64,000 nucleotides of DNA from Prorocentrum cordatum (taxonomy: Eukaryota > Sar > Dinophyceae > Prorocentrales > Prorocentraceae): positions 127,669-191,668 of the forward strand of contig CAUYUJ010017964.1 in the NCBI GenBank assembly GCA_963575745.1, in the 5' to 3' direction. The notes under the pieces are model-generated. The model was not told where the DNA came from. It was given only the letters and a program-made list of their open reading frames with translations, and ran no database searches. Position 1 is the stretch's first letter. Every line of letters starts with the position of its first letter. Below are positions 19,001 to 27,700 of this stretch, piece by piece. The translations under genes and the position numbers were made by a program.

Positions 19001-21746
19001 CGAAGGTAGTGCTGAGTGATCGAGGAACGTATCGGTGCTGCCTCTTTGTCCACACGCACATGAGCAGCTTGATGTCATCCAGGGACCACGAGCTGCCCTG
19101 GAGGTGACCGTTTGTCCTGGCCAGGTCCCTGGAGTACGCTCCGTTCATGCGGATGTAGCGTTTGTGGTGTCTGTAGAAGTTTCGGCGGACAGTAACGATG
19201 TCTTGTGGGCACCCCGCGTGCAGCGCAAGGTTTAGACAGATGTCCGTGATGAGGTAGTCGAAGCACTTCTGTCGGTCAAGGGCTGCTCCAGCTAAGGGGA
19301 GGAGTAAAGTCCTGGCGTGTTCGATGCGCAGGGCGAGAGAAGTGCTGACATCCCCAATGGTGGCTTTGGGAACGGCGCCGAAGCTCGTGGCATGGGTCCA
19401 TCCTTGCCGCCAGGTCGTGAGGCTACGGTAGGCCGGCGCCTCCCACGCATACATCCACACGGAAAGAACCGAGAGAAGCCGTTGGTCCGTCGGGAGTTCC
19501 CCTCGGCCTTTTCGGAGGCACGGGTTTGGCACGTGCAGGAGGGGCTCGGGGATGGTGCCAGTGCGTTGCATAGCACGTAAGACGCTGGCGAAGAGGCGAA
19601 GGATGTCGTCGGGTAACTCCTTTGCCTCCTTGGTCGTCCAGCCGTCGAGTCCCCCCGCGCGGCGCGGTGAACGGGTGCGAATGAAGTGGATGAGTTGGTC
19701 GTCGGTAAGGTGGAAGGGGGCTGCTGGTGATGGCGTAGGCAGCTCTTGGCGGTATTCGTCGTAGAAGTCCGCCCACGTCGGCATAGCTTCGGCGTCATGG
19801 CCCGCGCGAGCGCGGTACGTGCCCAGGATGGGCTCCCAGGTGTCGACCATGAGCTTGAGCATGTCTTTGGCGTTGGCAACGATAGCGTTGGCGGGGAGGG
19901 CGTCGGGAACCTGGGCTGGTAGTGGGCCACGAATGGGGCCGTCGTCGTTGTCCGTGTCGGGCGAGCTACCGTCGCCGGGGCTGAAGCCGCCGGCGTCGGT
20001 GTCGGCATCACTGTCGTCCGTGCTAGCTTGGTCAGGGTGGAAGGCGGTGATGTCGCAGTGGAGCTGTGCATCGTCGGGAGTGGTAGGCGTGCGGAGATAC
20101 GCCGTGGGCGAGCAGTCGGCAGCCCGTGCGTATATGGCCGCCTTGCGCCCGCTTGGCTCGCGGACGCCCTCAGACCAGATCTTGATGCGTTCGGCTTTGG
20201 CTCGGTTTGCACGTCGCGCCAGCTCCGAGTCTAGATTTTGGATCAGACGATCGAGCTGCTCTCCGCGTGGCGTTGGCACGTCGGGGGTCCAGGCGTCAGG
20301 AAAGGCCAGGAGGGCCGTGGGGCGCAGCTTGTGGCAGAGAAGGCGGGCCGCGGCCCACGTGCAGTCGATGCGTTGCGCCAGGTGCGGCGGGATAGCACGG
20401 CAGTCTATATGATGGTGCAGTCCGATGAAGCGAAGCTCGCAAAGTTGCCGATGGAGCTTGCGAAGGCGGTTCATGTGAATCGTGGAAGCTCCGTAGGTGG
20501 GAAAGGCGCGGGGGACAGCGGGTCGCTCCTCGAACGTGGGTGTGAGCCCGTGCATGGTAGGGGCCTTCTTTTTTGGGTGGTCTGGCGGTGGGGGCGGCAG
20601 GTCCCGCAGCCGGGTGAGATGGTACTCATGGCTGGCCTCGTTTGCCAGGGCGAACATGCGTTCCACATCGTCGCGTGCGTCAGCCTGCTCCATGCGGTCG
20701 TGGTATCGTCCGGCGATGTGGGTCCCTAGTGCCTGGAGTTCGTGGTCCTCATGAGCTCCGTCGTTTGGAGGGTATGGCGTGGGGGCCAAAAGGCGTGGGG
20801 CCGTGTGATCGAGGCGGCTTAGGTCGAGTGTGACCTGCAGGCCAACATGGGACTTCGCTGGCAAGTCACGCAGATAGCAGAAGTCGGTGACAAGGGATCG
20901 CGCAGCTTGGTTGGCGATGACATAGTCGATGCGCGAAGTGCGGGGGCACTTGGTGACGCGGTCCCAGTCAGGGATATTGCCATATGTGTGCATGGTGTGG
21001 TCTGGTGTGCCTTCAGCGACGTTGGACCATCCGTGCTGCATCATGTGCAGCAGGTGTGGATTGTCGTCGATGTTCGTGTTGGCGTCCATACAAATGAAAT
21101 ACGGGGCTGAGCCGACCCTCGCGGCGGCGCAATCAGCAAGCCGAAATATATCGGTGCTGTCCCCTCCAGCGACCCCGTAGAGGCTCGCAATGTAGATCCC
21201 AGCGGGACCGTGGTTGTTTCGTCGCCGCCTGCGGCGGTGCTGGGTGCAGAGCGGGAGGAAGACCTCGTGCCATCGTTTCTTGGCCTTGAGGGTGGCGATA
21301 CAGGTCGCAATGTCGTCGACGGTGGAGTCGACGATGGCGTCCTTAGAGAGGATGGCAACCCCGCCCGAGGCGCCGGTGTTGCCCTCGACCGTGTGGTCCG
21401 TGCCACCGTGAGCAGCTTTGCGCTGGGCACGCGCCAGGTCCAGGTCAGGTCCCAGACTGGCCTGGTATCCTCCGTGGTGTGGATTGGCGGCGTTGGTGGC
21501 GATGGCTTGCCTGGTAGGCTTGGCATGACGGGTCTCCTGCAGCGCTATGACTGCGGCGTTGTGGTCGACACCTAGGGCGGTAATGGTTGGCCAGTTCGCT
21601 GGAAGACTCGTGATGTTGAGGCTGACGAGGTGGATGGAGCGCCCTGGCCCATCTCCGTCGGTGGAGCTGGGGTTAGCACGCCCCGCACGGTGGAGGGCGG
21701 CCTGGCCATCACCCAGGTAGGAGGCTTGGCCACAGTAGGAGCTCAT
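16080..21746 (-). CDS. Giant LINE ORF3: AP endonuclease - reverse transcriptase - CCHC - RNase H
   Basis: This is an intact 1888-residue enzyme for nicking the target and copying the element RNA. Endonuclease, about 30-310: LVSLNITSLP, ALQETRH, CMDANTN, RIDYVIAN, AKSHVGL. Reverse transcriptase, about 695-1010: motif A LDRQKCFD, motif C TFVDDSN (FVDD rather than the common YADD). A C-x2-C-x8-H-x4-C knuckle lies near 1254. RNase H, about 1350-1500, has its acidic residues in ATDGACTN, VAETLAI, FVDNQAV and RQADALA. A low-complexity tail ends in a short coiled coil (about 1800-1850). The ATG at 21744-21746 overlaps the ORF2 stop as ATGA, so translation is probably coupled. Copy B's equivalent is broken. 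Confidence 0.93.
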   Translation of the reverse strand: MSSYCGQASYLGDGQAALHRAGRANPSSTDGDGPGRSIHLVSLNITSLPANWPTITALGVDHNAAVIALQETRHAKPTRQAIATNAANPHHGGYQASLGPDLDLARAQRKAAHGGTDHTVEGNTGASGGVAILSKDAIVDSTVDDIATCIATLKAKKRWHEVFLPLCTQHRRRRRRNNHGPAGIYIASLYGVAGGDSTDIFRLADCAAARVGSAPYFICMDANTNIDDNPHLLHMMQHGWSNVAEGTPDHTMHTYGNIPDWDRVTKCPRTSRIDYVIANQAARSLVTDFCYLRDLPAKSHVGLQVTLDLSRLDHTAPRLLAPTPYPPNDGAHEDHELQALGTHIAGRYHDRMEQADARDDVERMFALANEASHEYHLTRLRDLPPPPPDHPKKKAPTMHGLTPTFEERPAVPRAFPTYGASTIHMNRLRKLHRQLCELRFIGLHHHIDCRAIPPHLAQRIDCTWAAARLLCHKLRPTALLAFPDAWTPDVPTPRGEQLDRLIQNLDSELARRANRAKAERIKIWSEGVREPSGRKAAIYARAADCSPTAYLRTPTTPDDAQLHCDITAFHPDQASTDDSDADTDAGGFSPGDGSSPDTDNDDGPIRGPLPAQVPDALPANAIVANAKDMLKLMVDTWEPILGTYRARAGHDAEAMPTWADFYDEYRQELPTPSPAAPFHLTDDQLIHFIRTRSPRRAGGLDGWTTKEAKELPDDILRLFASVLRAMQRTGTIPEPLLHVPNPCLRKGRGELPTDQRLLSVLSVWMYAWEAPAYRSLTTWRQGWTHATSFGAVPKATIGDVSTSLALRIEHARTLLLPLAGAALDRQKCFDYLITDICLNLALHAGCPQDIVTVRRNFYRHHKRYIRMNGAYSRDLARTNGHLQGSSWSLDDIKLLMCVWTKRQHRYVPRSLSTTFVDDSNSTTHTAPELQKSLDETAKFDRFSGQRIHPGKVAGWALTDELHAAVTQLTLADRPLRVVDSFKLVGSYINAEAAPAPAALNLTATADARVRRATIRLPRIGKLPSPMLIKARHARSLAASVCTTGTDIQAPSGPAKTAYNHALKAAIRPKGNKWVEFWTLMAVCVPGHALEIDAITQREAFLCLRRQVNRDVTLCGLARDLQHHVQTLFGGGPVGRLVQSLQQLRWTWPTFGIMYDDWGCPISWLNLPQNAFLHMLRASQRRAFLRKIKPRRHDLGYLASVRQGLDLFASTWLARTKGAAKCTAWQLALLLNYLSGGDHTQQRRSRSNTSADFSPMCRYCDEEEETQEHTVRDCKCWARERVPLTTLISDDQWARLPPHTRHCGLFDEDPALLDLQADLARDPLPQPIPRPPPEGDPAASAQDTYTTYLDNDTGWTWVYAATDGACTNQAIPLLARAGYGVYYGIDHRMNYSARVHGLTQNAQVAETLAIVHLTACAERPVHVFVDNQAVVDGFQSIIDGHPAPQGTHAELWARIHRCVMAKPDMFRVEKVASHLGDLGIDRGLIGPIAEEFNRQADALATAAARTHNLSDDIVEAAKTRHRQATVLHGVAVAIYERRHRTLPLPHRRAGFTAAELSKMEPNPLLSDQAPPAAGPDIPQNPDELWAEAQRAMYDEQEDDPFGFGGGLDFLDDGPASANPAPSGIRTTPTSTPPPRAAPHPHDDVAHLQDADEDFYDPLGLGGSIDDVPPTPHAADDAASSSRHPVTRPTSEPSHGIMIGPSVPPTPSPHQRQPAGAASAPPQGTEPVRPSRPVHAPTVAGCEAAAPPSSWGVAPAASALGPRDALQSPRHGDGRQRTDRRTALVHHLARRTDDLVPAARPAAAGTEQPPRTDREAELSQSMAALQQRCAALAADLAAAQARQGPLLQRLHRAGRAFAELLTPPPDGAAPPLTLHAMLSSLRGAPPGAPR
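16471..16491 (-). other. UUCA hairpin A1
   Basis: Sense strand: arms CCCAG / CTGGG, unpaired C, inner GGC-UUCA-GCC. Lies in the ORF3 tail and encodes PAASAL. Confidence 0.85.
16581..16614 (-). other. UUCA hairpin A2
   Basis: Sense strand: outer arms GCCC / GGGC, then GCGGGGG / CCCCCGC, unpaired C, inner GGC-UUCA-GCC. Lies in the ORF3 tail and encodes AASAPP. Confidence 0.85.
17721..17743 (-). other. UUCA hairpin A3
   Basis: Sense strand: arms TCCTG / CAGGA, unpaired C, inner GGC-UUCA-GCC. Lies in ORF3 between the CCHC knuckle and RNase H. Confidence 0.85.
19973..19995 (-). other. UUCA hairpin A4
   Basis: Sense strand: arms CGCCGG / CCGGCG, unpaired C, inner GGC-UUCA-GCC. Lies in the acidic linker before the reverse transcriptase; encodes GGFSPG. 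Confidence 0.85.
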
Positions 21747-24700
21747 AGCGTCACAGCAGATTGGCTTGGACGGGGCTGAAGCCGCCGTCGGGCCAAAAGT
21801 GTAGGCAAGGCATGGTCGACGCTGCGCGGGGGGGGTTCATAAACATCGGTAAAACTGCCTCGAAAAAACCTCCTCACTCCTGTACCGTGGGGGGCGGAGG
21901 GAGGAAAGGTGAGACGGCAGCAGGGGGAGAGGGAGGCGACTCCTCGATCCATCCTGCCGAGCGCAAGAGCAAAAGCAAACCAGCGGCGGCAGCGTGGCGC
22001 GGCAGCGGCGCAGCGCGCGCGCGAATACTGCGCACGCGACACCGCTGGTCCGTCCTGCGGCGGCGCGCCCGCCCCGTCAGTGCCGTGATGAGCAGCATCA
22101 GCTGGAACAGCTTGTTCATGTGCGCCCTCCGCGCTCGCCTCGGGCGGTGGGCCCTGTGGCTGCGGCGGCGCACGCCCTGCCAGCGCGTCAGCCACTAGCT
22201 GGGCGTGGCGAGCGGCGCGGTCGGTGGCCTGGCGCTGAGCCTCGTCCATGCCCGCTGCCGTGAGGCTCGCGTTGCGGACAGGGCTGACTCCACGCGGGGC
22301 CGCCGCTGCCGCGGCAGCGGCAGAGGTGGCGGGGGCGCCGCCATGGCTCTGAGGAGACAGCGGTGAGCCGCCGCCGAAGCCCGCCGCGAGGTCCTTGACG
22401 CGGTACTTGTTCTTGAAGGGGTCGAAGGTCGGCGCCTCGTCGGGGGGGGCGACGCGGGTGGGCGGTGGCAGCTCCTGATCCGTGGACGGCGTCGGCTCGA
22501 GGTCGACCTCGTTAGGGTCTTTGGCGCCGGCACCGAAACGTGGCATCACCTCGGGGGCTTGGGCGTCAGCCTGAGTCTCGCGGGGCGGCGAGCTCGTGGA
22601 ACTCCCAGGGGGCTTGCGCGAGCTGTGGCGGCTGCTGGGCCGGCTGCGCGGGACGCGCCCGCCCGTGTGGCGGTCACGTGGCGAGGCCGCCTGGGCGTTG
22701 GCGCGCGCAGAGTCCGCCCTGCTGGGGGAGCGGATCGGCGCTGCGCTGGGTGCTGGGCTGGGCGGGCGGGAGCCGCCTGTGCCGCCCGCCGCCGAGGCTG
22801 CAGCCTGGTCAGGGTCGGCGGCGTCAGGCCGGGGGCTGACGCGGTGGGCACTACCCTCGCTGTGCCGCGGGGAGGCGCTGTGGTGTGCCTGGGTGTGCGT
22901 GAGGACGAGCGGGACGAGCGGCTGCCGCTCGCGCTCAGGGGGGGCGGGCTTTGCCTGGGCAGGGCGCTGCGCTGCGGCCACGTTTGGCGGGGGCGTGTGT
23001 TGGCGCGGTTGCCAGGCGCGCACGTTCGCCTCGCGCCATCCTTCGGGGCGCCCTGTCCTGCCGCGGCTTGGTGCAGCCCCCTGGGCTGAAGCCGCAGGGG
23101 GTGCCGCTGCGGACTGGTTGCTGGCGGTGCTGTCGTGGCGGCCTGGGTAATGGCCCCAGGCACGCGTGGACCCTGGCGCGGGCGAGATGGCCCGTGGGGG
23201 AGCCTGCGCGAGTGCGCGCGGGTAGCCGACGACCGCTGGGTGCACCCTGGCGTGGGGGACGTGGCCGTAGCTGGACGCGGCTGCCCCTGCCGCCGCGGGC
23301 CTGGCACCAATGGGGCCGCGGTGGTAGGCGGCGCCTCCGCCGTGCACCGCTCTGTCGCCTGTCGGGACGCGCGCAGGAGAGCGGTTGCGTGGCGTGCTCG
23401 GCTGACCTGCGTCGCGTTGGTCGCGCTGCTGGGTGCGCTGCTGGTGCTGCTGGTAGCGCTGCTGGTCGGCTCTCGAGAGCGGGCGGGTGTCGGGGAGGAT
23501 GGGCGGCACGTCGGGCCGCCGCCAGCCCTGGTAGACGTGCTCGAAGGCATGGTCTGGGTAAGTCTCCCCGTCAGGTGAGTAGCGCCGTACATGCTCCACA
23601 AAGTCAATGTTCTGCGGCTCGGGGAGCACCGTGATGTTCACAGCCCGCTGGTGCGCTGGTCCATAGAGACAGAAGCTACCACGGTTGTTGCGGTCGTGGT
23701 TCAACTCGGCTTCGGTCGTGGCACGACTCACCATGGCGTCACAGAGGCGCATGTCGTAGTCGAGAGCTTGAGGCCCAGGGCCGCCCTCGGCATCCCAGTA
23801 CAGTACCACATCCCGCCAGCGCGTGCGGGTAGTGTGGATGCGCTCGGCGATAGACTCGCAGACGGTCCTGACTGTGACACGATCCCTGTACATGTTGGTG
23901 ATGGCTAGGGAGTAAGGTCGGCGCACCGCTTTGTTGAAGATGAAATCCTCCTTGAGGGCCTGGTGCGGGCCGAAGAGCACGTAGCCTTCCTTCCACAGCG
24001 GTTGGTCGGGAGACGGGTCTTCAGGCATCCCCGTCCCTGTGAACCCTGGTGGCCGCCTCGTGCCGTCGGGCAATCCCTGCTTGGGGACGCGACGCGGCCT
24101 CGGTGGTAGATACCATTGGCCCTGGTATCCTGCTTGGCCTGGTTGCGGAGGCTCCCCCCCGGGGCCTGAAGGCGCTCGGGGGGGCTCCATGAGGTCGTGC
24201 TGGGCTGGCGCGTTGCCGTATTGGCGGGCGAGGATGTGCGGAGGCATCCCTGTGGCACGGACGTCGAACAGGCTGTGCGGACGAGGCGGATGCGGGCATC
24301 TGCTGGAGAGGCAGCATGTGTCGGCGGCCCTGTCGTCGGTGCTGTACACGCACGTCCAGCTGTTGCAAGAGTAGTCCGTGGACCAGTCCATAGGTGCACG
24401 CAGTCCGCTGAGGGAGCAGTCCGGGCACGTCGGTTGGCCCGAGGTGCCGAGCTGCGTGTTGCGGCGGGCAGCACAATACTGGCAGCATTGGAATCGGCAC
24501 TGTAGGCAAATCCAGCGTCCTGGTAGGGGCGGGAACGCTTGCTCGTCGGTGACTGCGTCGTCTGGGTGGGGTCGGGGTCGATCCCACAAAGGCCAGACGT
24601 CGGCGAACCAGGACTGGCCTGTAGTGCGGACCGCCTCCGCGGGGAGGCGAGCGTCGTCAGCATGGCGCTGGATCCACTGGGGCCCCAGGTCCGCTGCGAT

Positions 24701-27700
24701 CATGACCGTGCGCCAAGTGTCGTCCGCCTTGACGTGGACTTGGGTCGGTGCCCAGAGCCTGGTGGTGGTGTCGCCGTGGTCGTGGTGAAGGATGACCCAG
24801 CCATCGCGACCCGCAACCGCAGGGTCAGTGACGCGGTGGCCCACAACGGTCGTCCCCCACGGTAGGTAGGCGCCATCGTGATGCTCGCCTGGGTCGAGCC
24901 AGACCTCGACGCCAGGGGCGTTCACACGGGACCGCACATCGCGGACGTGGAAGGCGAGGACGTGGTAGGCGGTCGGCTCCTCTTCCGTCTCGATGTGCTC
25001 CCACGTATCGATGTCGCTGCTGTCAGAGGCGGAGTTGCCGCCGCTCTGCCGTGACGAACGTGAGGCGGAGCGCCGTGAGCGAGCATGGCCTCGGGCGAGG
25101 GCGGCGGCCGCGCTGATGAGGGACGGCGCACGGCGGTCGTCGGCTCCCGATGCCGTCGGTGAGCGGTCTGGACTGTGTCCCGAGGCGGCACCTGGCTGAG
25201 AGGTGTGCGATGGGCCAGACGCGGCCCCAGGGCTGGAGCCGCTGGGGCGCGGCGCTCGTACGTCAGACTGCCACCGCTCGGGTACAGCCTGCGCCGTGGC
25301 AGTGTACACCAGGTCGATCAGTGGCTGCGGGTCCAGCTGGAGCTTGCGAAGCGAGGCACGCGGACGGGGCTGGTTTGGGTCGGCCCTGGTGGCTGCTTCG
25401 GTGTCGTAGTGCTGTGTAGCCCATGCTCGCGCTGCCTCTGGCGAGTATAGTGCCTGTGGCGGTGGCCACGCTGCCACGGTGTCCAGCCGGCGCCAGATCT
25501 TTGCCTCCTGGTCGCGGGCTTCAGCCGCCTCGCGGAGGTCTGGGTGATCGAAGCCGGCAATGTGGAGGGCGTGCGTGCAGTCGCCCATGCCACAGGTGTG
25601 CGGGAGGGCACGGCACCTGGAGGCAGCTTCGGTGGGGGCACACCAGTCCATGCGGATGAGGAGGCCCAGGACCCGTGGGTAGATGAGGCGCGCTCCGTGA
25701 GCCTCCCCGTTCACGAAGTTGTGCCAGTTCTCACCGCGCGGCGGTTTGGTAGCCTCGCACATCCAGAGCGCGATGGGTCCCCAGGCGAGGGTGTCGTCTT
25801 CGAGGCTGCGGGGCGGGTGAGGCGGCACCGCGTACCACGCGGCCAGCGACGGGTGCACACCCACGTACGTGCGGTCGACATTTGTGGCGGTTCGGCCCTT
25901 CGCTTCACGGCGGGGGCCCGGCAGGAGGTGACCTCCGTTGAAAGCAAGACGGGCCGCAAGGTCGCCGCGGGTCCCGTGCCAGAAGACCGTGGGCGTGTCA
26001 GTGGTAGGAGCACGGAGGTCCCACGTGAGGTAGGGGAAGATCGTCTCGCCTGAGTTCCCGCCCGAGTCTTCCAGCACCCAAGTGAGTCGGTTCGGGGGCC
26101 TCTGCATGATGTCAGTCCACGGCGCCAACGCTTGGAGCGTTGGGTCATGGGTGAATCGAGGATGGTCGTAGAGTCGCAGGGCGTCTTCGATGTCCTCCGT
26201 GGTCACGCCACTGTTACCAAGCGCAAAGCCGTTCTGGTACAGGGAGGTGAGGATGCTCGTCGGCGGCACGGGGACCGCTGGGTCGCGCTGGATGGTGCTG
26301 CGTAAGTTGCGCGTCGGTGGCCAGAGGGCTGGGTGGGGCGTACCAGGGCCTGAAGGCGCCTGGGGCCTGGCGGGTGATGCGTGGCGTGCTCGCCGTCGTG
26401 GTGGTTGGGTGTCCATGTCGGAAGAGGAACCACGGGCGTTGCTTGCATCCGCTTCGTCGTCGGGCGCTCCGTGCACGCCGTCGCCGTCGAGGGTGCGCTC
26501 ACGTGTTTCACTTGCCTCGGCGTCGGTGGCCTGAGCTGCGGCGGCTTCGTGAGTCGGCGGGTTGCCAGAGGCCGCGCCGCTTGTGGGGCCGTCTCGCGGG
26601 GACGGGCTGGTCGACCGTGGCGTGACAGACGAGGCTCGCGATACCGCGGCAGTGACTTCAGCGATGGCGGCAGTGGTGGCGGTGGTGACATCGGCGACTG
26701 CGGCGGCAACTACAGCGGCGTAGTGCTCCTGTAGCAGCGGGTGTCGGAGGGGATGCACGTGCTGGCTCTCGGGGTCGTCGGGATGCGTGCGCGGAAGCGT
26801 GTGTGGGGCCTCATCGCGCGGGCTCCTGGTCGGTTGGCAACAGCGGAGGCACCACTGGGCCGTGGGTGAGTCCAGGACGCGCGCACAGATGCGGGCTCCT
26901 ACGTGTCCGACGGCTCCTTGAGCGAGAAGCTTGGCGCCGGCCAGGAGGAGGCCGCAAACCACTCCGCCTGTGGCGATAGCTCCGAGTTTGCCGCTGGCCC
27001 ATTTCAGGGCGCCCCAGAGGCCAGACCCGACTGCGCTGGCTCCGCCCGAGGCAGTGTCTCTGAGTTTGGCGCTGGTCCACCTGAGAAGACCCCACAGGGC
27101 GGTCGCGGCGTCGTATGCTATTGTGCGTCGGGGCGTAGTGGACACGGCTGGGCCTGGTGCCGCAGCTTCACGGCGTCGTCGCTGCCGGTAGCTGGGGTCT
27201 CGGCTCGGTGTCGGCAGGTACCCGTCGATCTGGTCCTGGTACGGCATGGCTACCAAGATGGCGTACGTGACCGCGAAGAGGCAGATGAGACAGCCGCAGC
27301 GTCGAGAGGCCGCTGCGCTGTGCGGGGCCTCTTGGGAGCCGCTGGCGTCGGGGTCCGCGTCCTCGATGGGATCGTTGTCGAGGCCAGCCTGCCAGTGGTC
27401 GACGGGGCTGGAGTTGGAGTCAGTCGAGTTAGCTCGGCGGACAAGGGTGCGGGACGGGGTCCTGCCACCTGAGGTCTGAAGACGCCCAGGTCCAGCCAGT
27501 GCTGCAGCGGGGCTGAAGCCGCCACTGCGCGGGCTGGTGGGAGCTGGCGGTGCGGTGGCATGGCCTGGCTCGTCGGCGGCGGTGGCACCTTCGGCGTCGC
27601 TGAGCTGTGCGCTGGGGTCGGCCTGGGCCGAGTTGTTGGGCGCACTGCTGCGCGACCGGGAGCGCCCTGTGTGGGGATCGCTGTCACGGTCGCGCTGGGC

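Noticed and set aside
25511-25534. GGCTTCAGCC core in the opposite orientation
   Set aside because: It lacks the unpaired C and has only short, badly placed CGCG arms, so it looks like chance within coding sequence.
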